In this document: in pieces, positions 27,801-35,839 of the stretch | Position numbering within the stretch: position 1 is the stretch's first letter | How the letters are laid out: every line of letters begins with the position of its first letter | Source of the DNA: Nocardia wallacei | GTDB lineage: Bacteria > Actinomycetota > Actinomycetes > Mycobacteriales > Mycobacteriaceae | Assembly: GCF_014466955.1 (NCBI RefSeq) | Contig: NZ_AP023396.1 | Span: 2,232,001-2,296,000 of the forward strand | DNA length: 64,000 nucleotides | Direction: 5' to 3' | Position numbers and translations under genes: made by a program | Notes under the pieces: model-generated | Told to the model about the DNA's origin: nothing | The model's database searches: none | What the model saw: only the letters and a program-made list of their open reading frames with translations

Positions 27801-30800
27801 GAGTGCATGGTGGTGCCGTCGTCGACGAGGACGACGGCGGTGTCGACGCCGCCGCGGCGGCCGCGGACGGTGTCCATGAGTCCGGCGAGAGGGTCGCCGG
27901 TCTCGCCGGACGCGGGTTCGGACAGCTCGACGGGGACGAGTTCGGCGTCGACGGCGTCGCGCAGCGCCCGCCAGTTGTTGCCGTCCGGCACACGGGCGGC
28001 GGTGTAGCCCAAGGCATTCAAGTTGTGGGCCACGCGGGTGACGCAGTCGAACAGCAGCCGATCCGCGCGCGACCGTGGCCGATCACCTTCGCGCGGATTC
28101 CCGACCACCGTGCCCACCCCATGGTGAGTGACCACGTACCGCTCCTCGGCGAGCCGTCGATACGCCCTGCTGATCGAGGTTCCCGACGACATGCCCAAGT
28201 GCCGCGCGAGTTCCAGCGCCGGTGGCAGCAACTGCCCTTCGGGCAGCGCACCCGAGTCGATCGCCCGGCGCAGTGTCGACACCACCGTCTCCCGCCAGCC
28301 TCGGCGAGCGCCGCTGTCGGCCAACGGTTCCCGGGGTGACGCGGCGGCGAGGATCTCCGCCAGCTTCGCGGCGGTCATCGGGCGGTCGATCGCCGCCGGT
28401 GCCGCGGTCCATTTCACCGGTGCGTTGACCGTGGTGCCGACCCCTCTTTTGCTCATCACGTAGCCCTCGGCGGCGAGCTGCCGATACGCCCGGCCGACCT
28501 GGCTCTCTTCCGACAAGCCCAGTCGTTCGGCCACCAGGCGCGCCGGCGGCAACGTCGTCCCGGGCGGCAGCGCGCCCGAGCGGATCGCACCGCGGGCGGC
28601 ATCCGCCAGCGCTCGGACCCAGCCGATTCGGTCGGCGTCCGCAGCGATCTGCGCGCTGGTCAGCAGATCGATCGGGGGAGCGGGCGGGTGCGTGGCGGTC
28701 CGCTCGGCCTCCGGCGCCGCCGCGTCGCTGTCCCTCGTTTCGGGACGCGGGACGGCCTGGCGCAGCGTTCCCCGAATCTGCTCGATGAGATTCTCGGCGG
28801 CGTCGACCGGAATGCGGAGGCGGGCAGCCACTTCTGCGGGTGAGTACCCCTCGATGAAGTGCAGTTGCACGATGTCGGCGGCCTGCCGCGGATCCTGGAA
28901 ACCCGCCAGGGCCGCTTTCAGCGCCTTCTTGATCCGCTTGTCGGTGATGGTCGAACCGCCACGGGCGATCGGTTCGCGAGCGGGCCGGTTCTCGCTCACC
29001 CCGGTATTCGGTGCCCCGGTTTCCATCAGGTCCCTGATGTGCGCCATGGTCGCAGTCGTCATGCCCAGGGCGGCGGCGATCTCGGCGTCGCTCGGTTCGG
29101 ATCCGGTGCGCTGCTCGGCATTCCTGGAGTACGCGGTGACCCGAATTATCTTGTTGAGTTCTTCCGCATTGGCGAAGGGGTATTTGTTCTCGTAGTACGT
29201 ACGGCTGAGCGCGTACCGGGCATGCGACCATGCGACCGGACCGAAGCACCCCGGCGGGACGAAGTTCCCGGTAGCGTTCATGATTCGCTCGGTGATCCGG
29301 CTCACGAGATCGTCGTGCTGTTCCCCCCGGATCCGCCAGCCGCGAGCCGCGATCTCCGGCATCCACGCGTAATTCTCGAAGATCTCGTTACGGATCTCCT
29401 TTTCCTCGGCCGATCCCGGACGCGTCGCGATCAACCGCCAGAACAATCGCTCCTCGGCACGATTGCGCACCCTGACGTCCGGGCGCGAATAGAAGCGGCG
29501 CACGGCAGCGACGAAGACGTCCTCCGGGATGTTCAGGGCGTCGCGAAGCTGACGCAGATATCGCAGGCGTGGTTTGTTGTCGTTCTCCGCGCGCCGCACC
29601 CGGTTCGCGGAGACTCCGACGGCCCCGGCCAATTCGGCCCGGGACACTCCGTAGTGTTGCCGCACCACTTTCAGCCAGTCGTTGATCGTGTCGTAAGCGG
29701 CCGGGTCGGGAACCGCCAGACCGGGCTCGCCACGCGCCGACCCGCCGAGCTTCCGATTGATCCGTTCGACGTGGTGCGCAACCGAACTCGCGGATATCCC
29801 CAGCTGCGCGGCTATCTCGGTGTTGCTCTTTCCTTGCGCGACGAGGGACAGAATCGTCCGCTGGCGTTTCGTCAGCGGGCGCTGTCGACGGTTCGTCGCG
29901 GGTGCGGCCTGGTTCGCGTCGACGAGCGCCGCCAATTCGTCGAGCACGAACCGCTGTTCGCCGTCGCGAACATATCTCAGCTCCGGTTCCAGCCCGTCCC
30001 GATACTCCGCGCGCTGCTCGGCGCTCATGCCGCGCCATGTGCGCGCCAGCGTGGCGGCGACGCCGTCCGGCGCGAAACTGGCGGCGGATGCCGTCGCGGC
30101 CGGGACGGCGCCGCGATGGTACGGCCGGAACCCGGTGGCCTCCGGGCCTCGGCGCAACGCCTCGGTGACGCTGTAGCCGTTCAGCAACGCCCGCAGTGCG
30201 TGGACGGGATGAGTGGGATCGGCGGGTGCGCTACGGCCGAACGAATTGCTCGCCTCGGCCAGCGCCTCGGCCGCGTTGAAGTCGCGCTCGGCGCCCCACC
30301 AACCGGAATCGGGGTCCATCTCCTCGGTGATGCGGGAGGCGGTGCCGTCTCTGGTCGCGGTCCTGGATTCGTGTTCGCGGTGGCGAAAGCTGTAGCCATC
30401 GAGACGATCCAGCCATTCGTCGAATCGTGCGTCCGGCGCGAGATCGCCTCTGCCGCGCAGCCCCACGAAGTACTCGTGCAGATAGCCGAACGCCCTCGGT
30501 GCCAACTGGTTACGGTAGTCCTGCTGCCGGTCGAAGCGGGCGTCCGGCGGAAGCTCTCCCGCGTCGCGGCGGCGTCTGAGTTCGCGGTACCGAGTCGCGC
30601 CGAGCGGCGGATTCTGATGGGAGAGCAGTTCGGCGAGGTCTCGCAGATGGGCCAGTTCATGGCGGAGGGTGTCGTAGACGGGGTTGCCGGTGGGTGCCGC
30701 CTTGAAGCCGGTCCGGAAGTCCAGCTCGGTGCGCTGCGCGAAGCTTTCCGGGTGGGTCAGCCGGTCCTCGTTGAGGAACAGGAGCGGTTGCCGCTCGCCG

Positions 30801-33800
30801 AGCATCGCGTCGGCGGCGGCGAACGCGTTACCCATCGGAGTGACGATGACCGCAGCGGGCCGGGCGGCCGGATCCTCGGCGATCGCGTCCGCGATCGCAT
30901 TGCGGACAGCCAGTGCCGTGTCGACGGAGATACCCGGCTTGTCCAGGCCGAGCACTTCGACGCCGAAAGTGCCGAATATCTGTGCCGCGACCGCCCGTCC
31001 GACGCCCGGGTCGGCGTGTGCGGCGGTATCGGTCGCCACCGCGGGCTCGAAAGGCGCGGCGGACTCGTCGACCGACTCGGGCCCGGGTGCGGACATGTGC
31101 AGCGTCCCCGCCGGGCGCGGCGTGGCCGCCGTGTCGTCCTGCGCGTCGACTGCCGTCATCGAATCGGACTGCGGCACTACCGATTCGGCGCCGTCCGGGA
31201 CGTCTTTGTACGCGGCGGCGGGATCGGGCCCGGCGGCGGGGGAGCGCGACTTGTGATCACCGGCGTCGTCGGCCACTCCGGTTTCCGCGGGAATGGGCGG
31301 CGGGTGTTGCGGTTGCCGGGTCGTGGGGTCGGTAGGCGTGGCGTCGGCGGCCGGAGGCGCGTTGGCGAGGTGTGCCAAGTCCGGATCGAAGGTCGAGGGG
31401 CGGCGGACCCCGATGGGTTGCAGTTGCGAAACCAGCCCGCGCAGTTCGCCTTCCGCCGCGACGAGGCTGCCGCGGGCGGCCGCCAGTTCGGTCGTGGCGG
31501 CGTCGAGGTGGGCCCGCGATTGTGCGGTGGGCGCGGCCTGGTGCTCGGCGAGGGCGGTGCGGTGCGCGGCGAGCGCGGTCTCGTGATCGGCGACCGCGCC
31601 GGTGTAGCGGATGACGCTGATGCGGGCCTCGGGAACATGGTGGTAGAGAGGGTCGTCGGGTGCGGTGAAATACTGGGCGCTGCCTTGCCCGCCGCTGCGC
31701 GCGGTGCGGTTCTCGGCCTGGATGTCGACGTCGCGGGACTCGGCGGAGCGACTGGAGATGAGAACGTGCAGCCCGCCGCGGGCATCGACGTCGGCGCCCA
31801 CGGGAATATCGACGCCGCGACCGCCCTGCCGATTGATGACCAGCACCTTGCCCTGTTCACCGGCCTCATCGAAGATCTTCTGCAGGTCGGCCTCGGCGTC
31901 CTTCCCGTGTGCCAGAAACCATTTCGCGTCGACGGCGACGTGATCGACGCCCTGTGCGGTGAGTTCCGCGGACAACTGCGCGACCTCGCTGTTGCGGTTG
32001 CAGATCGCCAGCTGCGGGCGGCCACCGGCTTGCCGTTCGGCGATGCTGTCCGCCATGGCCCTGATCTTCGCCGCCTGGTTCGGGGCGACGTGATCCTCCG
32101 CCACCTCGAGTTGCGAGGGTTTGAATCGGGGGACCTCGACCACCTGGTCGACGCCGTTGGTCCGCAGCTCCCCGGCCACGCCCTTGGCCGTGCCGGAGGC
32201 GCCGGAGAGCTTGTCGACGTTGTCCCGGGAGACCAGCTCCTTCGCGGTCACGGAGGTGGTGCCGCCGGGATCGTCGCGGACCGCGATACCGTGCTTCGCC
32301 TCGATGGCCTGCGCCAGACCACCGTTCCAGCGGCTCTCCGTGGAGGTCTCCGGGTCGTACATGACCTTGTGCGACGTCGGATCGAGGATGTAGATCTTGT
32401 GCGAATCCGGGTTCCGCACCTGGGTCCCGTCGGGGTTGGTGCGGAACTCGGGACCGAGTTCGGGGTGGTGCCAGACCACGTAGTGGTCGTTCTCGACATA
32501 CTCCCACTTGGCGGTGGCGGCCATCGTCAGCCGGTGCGCCTCGGCGTCGGTGAGGTCGCGACCGAGGATCTCGCGAACCTTGGCCCGGCCGCCCTCGGTC
32601 AGGGCGGTGCCGCCACCGACCTGACCCGGCCGGCGGCCGAAGTCGGCCTCGCTCAGCAACGGTTCCCCGGTCGGTGCCGGTTTGCGTAGCGCCCCCTCCA
32701 GGAAGCCGTGGGCATCGGCGACCTGACCGGCGACCTCCCGGCCGGCCGGGCTGCCGGTGCCCTCGGAGAGGATGAAGGTGGTGTTGGCGTGGACGAGCGC
32801 TTCGTCGATCTCGTCGATCGAGACGTGGCGGCCGGGCGTGACATTGCCGCGCAGCCGGCCGAATCCCGCGTCGTTCATGGTGCCGACGTAGATGGTGGCG
32901 CGATTCTCGGCGGGCGCGGCGTAGGGGCGGTCGGGATTCATGCGGACGATGTCGTATCCGTACTTGCCCAGGATCTTTCGGTATTGACCGAAGGCGTGGT
33001 TGGCGAGCGTGTCGCGGGTGGTGATCACCTGCGCCGGGCCGGTGCGCGCCGAGTCGAGCGCCGCGGCGGCGAGGAACACCAGGGTCTTGCCCTCACCGGC
33101 GTCCATGTTGACCACGCCGTCGCGCATCGCGAGCATGGCCATCACCTGCGTCCACCGCAGCGTCTTGCCCTCCTCGCGGTTGATCACCTCGATCACCGCC
33201 AGTGCCGCGTCGCGGTCGTCACCGCCGTGCAGCATCGCCGTCAGATCCCGCTCCGACACGGCGGCCCAGTCTCGCGACTCGTACTCGGTGAGCAGGTCGT
33301 CGGCATCGGACCGGTACTTCGCCGCCAGGGCGTCCGCGGCGGAGTCCTCCGGAACATCGTGTGCGCGACCGGGTTCGGAGTCGTGCGGGGAGGGTGCCGC
33401 ATTCGCGTCGTCATGGTCGGCCGAATGCCGCGCCGGTCCGTCGTCCGCCGCGCCCTCGGGCTCGGAGTCGTGCGGCGGGCGAGGTCTCGCGCGGCCGTCC
33501 GCCGCCGGGTCCGCCTCCTCCGCCGAGCGCGGCTGCCAGGCCGCGGCGTGGCCCTCGTCGGCCGCGCGGCCGTGTTCGGGCTCCGGTTCGCTCGCCCTGG
33601 TTGACGCGGTGCGGCTGGGCTCGTGACCGCCGCGGGCGTTCCCGGACTCGCCGGTGTGGTCGGCCGCGCCCCGGCCGGGCTGGGCGTGGTCGATCACCGG
33701 AGGGCGTTCAGCCGCAGCACTTTTCGGAGCCGACACCCGCGGCGGCCCGGCGTCGGACGCGGGCCGTGGACCGGACGCCGCTCGGTCGCTGCTCGTCTCC

Positions 33801-35269
33801 GGATGGCCGTGCCCACGCGCCGCGTAACCGACGGGGGAGTCGCTGGACCGGTCGCCGCGCGCGACAGGGGCACGAGAGGCGGTGGATGAACTGTCGGCGC
33901 CCGAACGCGCTGGGGCGGTGGTGGTTTCGGCCACGAGCGGGGAGTCGCCACTACGGGTTGCCCCGGACATCGCCGCCGCCGGACGGTCACCTGCGGTCGC
34001 GACGTGCGCCTTGCCGGGATCCGCGGCCGCCGCGTTGTCGAGGTGTGCGGCGAGCGCGTTCTGAAGTGGCGTCGGCGCAGGCGCTCCCTCCGCGGAATGC
34101 GCCGAGCCGGGCTGCGCCGCGACACGTCCCGGTGTCGTACCGGCAGGCCCCGGCTGGCGCAGCATCGCGACCACATTGTCGATCTGCTGCTGATGCTGGG
34201 TGTGGGACGGATTGCTCGGATCGAAGTCGGCGGTGACTATCCCGTGCTGAGCCAGCGCGTCGGCCAAGGCGCGCCGCGTGCCAGGGGTGTTGGGGACGGG
34301 CGCAGGTTTCGGTGTCTCGGCGCTAACCGGCGCCGAGCCCCGCAGGCCCTGTGCCGCGTAGCCGGCGGCGCCGAGGAACCCGCCCGCGAAGCCGGGAATC
34401 AGGCCCTCGGTGAAGGCCTTGCGGGTGAACGCCTGGTCGGTGAGCAGAAGCGAGACCGCGGTGCCGCCGATCGCACCCGCCGCGCCGCCGGCGCCGCCGA
34501 CCAGAGCGGTGCCGGCGAGTTGCAGGGCGACCCGCCGACCGGTACTGGTGGCATCGGCGCCGAAGCCCGCGACCTTCGGCCCCAGCCAGCGCCCGACCAC
34601 CGCACCCACGCCGCCGCCCACGCCCCCGGCGGCCGCCGCCACGCCCGCCGACTTCCAGTCCATCGAGTCGCGATGGTCCTCGGCGATCTGGATGCCCTGC
34701 GCGACCGCGTTGATGCCGCCGCCCTGCAGCACCCCGATCAGAATTCCATTGCGCACCAGGGTGAACGCGCTGCGTTCGGCGGCGAGCTGGGCGCCGCGGC
34801 CGGTGAGGAAGGCCACGAACTTCTGCCACGCGGTCTGCACCGAGGTTCGTGCCGCCGTCTGGGCGACGCCGGCCTGGACCGTGCCACCGGCCGCGAACAT
34901 CATGGCGCAGCGGGCCAACGTCGCGGCGAGGACCACGGCCGTGCCGATGACGACCATCTTCTGCAACTCGATGCTGTTGGCACCCTCGTACAACTGCTCG
35001 GCCAGCTTGTCGCAGTAGGTGGCCTGATCGCGAAAACGCTCGGCCAGGTCCTGGTGCTTGCGTGCCACCGCGGCGGCGGTGTCGCCCAGGGCGTCGCCCG
35101 GCGACCGGGCCATGGCCTCGTGGTAGTCGGCCTGCTCGCGGCACCATTCGGCCTTGTCCGACCACACGTCGGCCGCGCGGCGCATCGCGTCCTCGTCGCC
35201 CGTCGGGAAATGCCCGGCCACACACGTCACGACCGTCGGTGGCAGCCAGTCCGGCAAACACAACGTCAT
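21611..35269 (-). CDS. Giant WXG100/SecA-like/Tox-PL polymorphic effector, upstream half
   Basis: Open frame of 4552 codons. Domains (approximate residues): CpnT/WXG100-like N-terminus (1-110); hydrophobic Gly/Ala-rich segments (105-315); disordered linker (320-640); SecA-like ATPase (650-1237) with Walker A DAGEGKT, DEID box and GGRGVDI...ENRTARSGGQG; zincin with HELAH (about 1535); LuxR HTH; XRE; sigma-like segment; two GntR HTHs (2210-2280, 2320-2394); toxin domain 1 (2400-2550); four LuxR HTHs; toxin domain 2 (2957-3137); two GHKL-ATPase domains (3290-3557, the second with DLVQNVERHAG); three LuxR HTHs; toxin domain 3 (3804-3988); amidase-signature domain (3990-4464; VLVKDNIDV, GSSSGSGVA, GTETSGSI). 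Each toxin domain keeps Cys, His and FDTN/YDTN Asp. The last about 75 residues are out of the preferred frame. It starts 45 bp after the YbaB-like gene. Export by type VII secretion and toxicity are inferred from domain families. Confidence 0.8.
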   Translation of the reverse strand: MTLCLPDWLPPTVVTCVAGHFPTGDEDAMRRAADVWSDKAEWCREQADYHEAMARSPGDALGDTAAAVARKHQDLAERFRDQATYCDKLAEQLYEGANSIELQKMVVIGTAVVLAATLARCAMMFAAGGTVQAGVAQTAARTSVQTAWQKFVAFLTGRGAQLAAERSAFTLVRNGILIGVLQGGGINAVAQGIQIAEDHRDSMDWKSAGVAAAAGGVGGGVGAVVGRWLGPKVAGFGADATSTGRRVALQLAGTALVGGAGGAAGAIGGTAVSLLLTDQAFTRKAFTEGLIPGFAGGFLGAAGYAAQGLRGSAPVSAETPKPAPVPNTPGTRRALADALAQHGIVTADFDPSNPSHTQHQQQIDNVVAMLRQPGPAGTTPGRVAAQPGSAHSAEGAPAPTPLQNALAAHLDNAAAADPGKAHVATAGDRPAAAMSGATRSGDSPLVAETTTAPARSGADSSSTASRAPVARGDRSSDSPVGYAARGHGHPETSSDRAASGPRPASDAGPPRVSAPKSAAAERPPVIDHAQPGRGAADHTGESGNARGGHEPSRTASTRASEPEPEHGRAADEGHAAAWQPRSAEEADPAADGRARPRPPHDSEPEGAADDGPARHSADHDDANAAPSPHDSEPGRAHDVPEDSAADALAAKYRSDADDLLTEYESRDWAAVSERDLTAMLHGGDDRDAALAVIEVINREEGKTLRWTQVMAMLAMRDGVVNMDAGEGKTLVFLAAAALDSARTGPAQVITTRDTLANHAFGQYRKILGKYGYDIVRMNPDRPYAAPAENRATIYVGTMNDAGFGRLRGNVTPGRHVSIDEIDEALVHANTTFILSEGTGSPAGREVAGQVADAHGFLEGALRKPAPTGEPLLSEADFGRRPGQVGGGTALTEGGRAKVREILGRDLTDAEAHRLTMAATAKWEYVENDHYVVWHHPELGPEFRTNPDGTQVRNPDSHKIYILDPTSHKVMYDPETSTESRWNGGLAQAIEAKHGIAVRDDPGGTTSVTAKELVSRDNVDKLSGASGTAKGVAGELRTNGVDQVVEVPRFKPSQLEVAEDHVAPNQAAKIRAMADSIAERQAGGRPQLAICNRNSEVAQLSAELTAQGVDHVAVDAKWFLAHGKDAEADLQKIFDEAGEQGKVLVINRQGGRGVDIPVGADVDARGGLHVLISSRSAESRDVDIQAENRTARSGGQGSAQYFTAPDDPLYHHVPEARISVIRYTGAVADHETALAAHRTALAEHQAAPTAQSRAHLDAATTELAAARGSLVAAEGELRGLVSQLQPIGVRRPSTFDPDLAHLANAPPAADATPTDPTTRQPQHPPPIPAETGVADDAGDHKSRSPAAGPDPAAAYKDVPDGAESVVPQSDSMTAVDAQDDTAATPRPAGTLHMSAPGPESVDESAAPFEPAVATDTAAHADPGVGRAVAAQIFGTFGVEVLGLDKPGISVDTALAVRNAIADAIAEDPAARPAAVIVTPMGNAFAAADAMLGERQPLLFLNEDRLTHPESFAQRTELDFRTGFKAAPTGNPVYDTLRHELAHLRDLAELLSHQNPPLGATRYRELRRRRDAGELPPDARFDRQQDYRNQLAPRAFGYLHEYFVGLRGRGDLAPDARFDEWLDRLDGYSFRHREHESRTATRDGTASRITEEMDPDSGWWGAERDFNAAEALAEASNSFGRSAPADPTHPVHALRALLNGYSVTEALRRGPEATGFRPYHRGAVPAATASAASFAPDGVAATLARTWRGMSAEQRAEYRDGLEPELRYVRDGEQRFVLDELAALVDANQAAPATNRRQRPLTKRQRTILSLVAQGKSNTEIAAQLGISASSVAHHVERINRKLGGSARGEPGLAVPDPAAYDTINDWLKVVRQHYGVSRAELAGAVGVSANRVRRAENDNKPRLRYLRQLRDALNIPEDVFVAAVRRFYSRPDVRVRNRAEERLFWRLIATRPGSAEEKEIRNEIFENYAWMPEIAARGWRIRGEQHDDLVSRITERIMNATGNFVPPGCFGPVAWSHARYALSRTYYENKYPFANAEELNKIIRVTAYSRNAEQRTGSEPSDAEIAAALGMTTATMAHIRDLMETGAPNTGVSENRPAREPIARGGSTITDKRIKKALKAALAGFQDPRQAADIVQLHFIEGYSPAEVAARLRIPVDAAENLIEQIRGTLRQAVPRPETRDSDAAAPEAERTATHPPAPPIDLLTSAQIAADADRIGWVRALADAARGAIRSGALPPGTTLPPARLVAERLGLSEESQVGRAYRQLAAEGYVMSKRGVGTTVNAPVKWTAAPAAIDRPMTAAKLAEILAAASPREPLADSGARRGWRETVVSTLRRAIDSGALPEGQLLPPALELARHLGMSSGTSISRAYRRLAEERYVVTHHGVGTVVGNPREGDRPRSRADRLLFDCVTRVAHNLNALGYTAARVPDGNNWRALRDAVDAELVPVELSEPASGETGDPLAGLMDTVRGRRGGVDTAVVLVDDGTTMHSYLLTNAGGTVVVFDTNSTHGDREIARVRTEHEWKQSFPHVTRAFAAYFTDTGSGELRPIDPAASSREHPRDGAITGPPNRAFLRLRAGIAAAYRKSANVSTLHPGSRILAGMNSRDFTAVADRMTFTERRVLREVANAGHRGRDLTLLQRNAIQKLLDALPSVPFDSTGTLTDLEYVELELAAADMSLREIGVALGSKDTTVRAHLRRVQQALGVDNRAAAVAAAIARGILPRTDAGITARARATAATPELTEREHEVLDLLAQGLTSGGIATALGGLAVDTVNAHVDRIGAKLGTNSRAGMVATALRTGILPLTDPEPGPIAELNDREVQVLTQAALGKTSAQIATALRLTEQTVDSYASRARRKLGAGTRAGAVAIGIRAGFLPSTGPAAAPAYGDGPVELTERERGVLDLIVAGKTNAEISAALGLTAQTVKTYVFELNKKMGTSHRAGLVAAALRTGTVPLAIVGDVPEYVRGCLVQTVRATSVLGYDAATVPGGDADTWDALEHSLHTHLTEIEVPAERNRENGDPLGHLIDRVTDPGNDIDSTVIVIDDGAVAHSYVVTNVDGRAVIFDTNLPSRNNPAPGGPRRIPRVRTREQWTQSFPHISRAFVLDFAYTDGTLVPRPGPRPANTDHREHRVQGPPTDDGRRGIGAEVTAALQRSLPGAVRQILDLIDVELRGMDDAQRRAAVTRADLTRLPGWVVDRLAHEARAQELVRESSTATQRAAWQQEAERLDHELARILGLREPGTGWTAPASRDPAHELRKLSRREGTPAELRQLVDAATERLGLAEIAAAVEPVHRLTADWPVAEHADTAVAIAWELALQSRAEGDEVPRVSGTVVGEPGRRRLRIEVADGNRTLPTRADDETGWPAVDLLDARTESWGWALPREGGRRVWFDLFETAADDDHANAEPELLLDLHLPQGTVGAGASAARRAVADRLERIGWQADQDRYDLVMLVSDLVQNVERHAGDSDARVQVWRQGDVIRVGVRDRSRGLPKRQAESDFGAELSLDFLDDESDAWESGGLVAGTHGRMIGMMEELATAWGVDLERTGGKTVWLEVHTPAIESADAAPTGLTGREAQVLRLVELGRTNRAIAAELGLSEHTVRNHLARMARKLGTGDRSEMPAAAARLSTETPDAGLTEREEQILRLLAQRLSNSEIAARLGLSVATVKTHLFHLGVKLGTGDRLVLGQLAERWGLDRTGPAAGRPATPDYQGLSGRQIEVLRLAVKGLSYKQIGDHLGISESAVKHLVERAGQTLGTRGRAATLAKAKSEGLLDSGVVADPGESVPVAAVPFVDTSAPAESPTVVPSHVSSCLTNTVRAAWADGYDNATIPTNPHAHTWNDLTTALHTHLHEIPIPTTQPGTDPLHHIIDTILDPTNNTTSATIIIDDGTTAHGYYITHTTDTHGQPHALIYDTNTPTHHNPNPPPHQPTRIPRLRTHTQWTQSYPHIHRAFITYFHTTPHGTLQPTPPPPGTNLHGTTNPIQGPPSAPIDPERADIAGLQHAMRAGQITSAELVQTYLDRIRLLNDEGPRLNAIRMVNPDALRDAERLDAERRQGRVRGPLHGIPVLVKDNIDVAGLPTTAGALALRDSVPAEDSFLVRRLREAGAVILGKTNLTEFANFTTTGMPNGYSALGGQVVNPYSSDTDPWGSSSGSGVAAAAALAAVTIGTETSGSIISPAAANSLVGVKPTLGLLSRTGILPVSTDQDTPGPMTRSVYDAAALLTVLAGTDPEDPATAVCAEMAGTDYTAALSVDALRGKRIGVVATDVSGPMLTAFTNAQSVLTAQGATLVPVTVRPPTYGPILTYGFKRDLNRYLSRLPADAPMRSLDDIVRFNRDHSDAGAIEFGDSILAEANAVDLDDPQVRAEYEANRDGGVASARHAIDSLLTENQLDALVFIHNSSWPVAPRAKYPAVAVPIGYDPGTGQPFGMTLVGTALTEAPLLGMAYAYEQAARVWQPPTAVNPALLTAGESNAAALQQLRAPRREHRPRQPPDTAARAVVAGADGARVRRRLAGGVASRRGGDGGGGGPRPGRCRQRLSRPGQRRPPRSHP
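23308..23859 (-). repeat. 552-bp identical Tox-PL cassette, copy 1
   Basis: Partner of 18465-19016. Here the cassette lies between a LuxR HTH array and the amidase domain. Both edges keep the reading frame, and the shared segment ends exactly at the domain limits, so a whole domain moved as a unit. Confidence 0.95.
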
Positions 35270-35314
35270 TCGACATCGAATCCGTCGATGTAGCCGCGGT
35301 GCGGGCGGCGCGTA

Positions 35315-35749
35315 TCAGCTCGGTGACTTCTTCTGGTCGGCGCGAAAGAACGTGCGGATGTCATCGAGGCTGGGCGCATCCGGGATGATGTCGGGGAAGT
35401 CGGGCATGTCCGCCAAGCCGGCGGCGACGGGGGCGGTGAGCTCTTCGGTCCGCTGTCGCGCTCGAAGCGCCGCGGTTCGTACGGCGTCGACTATCGATTT
35501 GCTCAACTGTTCCGGCGGACCTTGCAGCGCGGCTGCCGTGAGCCGGAGATCGGTGAGCACCCCGTCGGCATCGACGGTCACCTCCACCGCGCGATCCGGT
35601 GAACAGGCTTGTGCGCGAAGGGTTTCCAGCTGTCCGTACACCTCGGTCAGTCGGGACTGCTGTTGTTCGTAGGCGTAGCGGATGTCTTCGAGTTGGTTGC
35701 GCATCCCGTTGTTGGCCGAGCGCAGGCCCTCCCGTTGCCATCGATCCAT
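35315..35749 (-). CDS. YbaB/EbfC-family nucleoid-associated protein
   Basis: A 144-residue product starting MDRWQREGLRSANNGM, preceded by GGAAGG six bases before the ATG. An N-terminal coiled-coil (about residues 10-45) is followed by VEVTVDADGVLTDLRLTAAAL, the hallmark beta-strand pair of the YbaB DNA-binding family, and an acidic Pro/Asp-rich end. YbaB-like proteins commonly sit beside WXG100 and type VII effector genes in actinobacteria. It lies between the WXG100-type gene (90 bp upstream) and the giant gene (45 bp downstream) on the same strand. A role as chaperone or regulator of the giant protein is inference. Confidence 0.75.
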   Translation of the reverse strand: MDRWQREGLRSANNGMRNQLEDIRYAYEQQQSRLTEVYGQLETLRAQACSPDRAVEVTVDADGVLTDLRLTAAALQGPPEQLSKSIVDAVRTAALRARQRTEELTAPVAAGLADMPDFPDIIPDAPSLDDIRTFFRADQKKSPS

Positions 35750-35839
35750 CACGAACCTTCCATCGACACACGTAAGCGGCGGACTACGCTCGCGGGCCAC
35801 CAATGTGCCTCATGATGACCGATACCCGCGCGCGAGGTC

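Noticed and set aside
28859..32689. A 1276-codon plus-strand open frame opposite the giant gene
   Set aside because: It is antisense to a region with clear SecA, zincin and HTH motifs. The product has no recognisable domain and its composition mirrors the complementary GC-rich codons.
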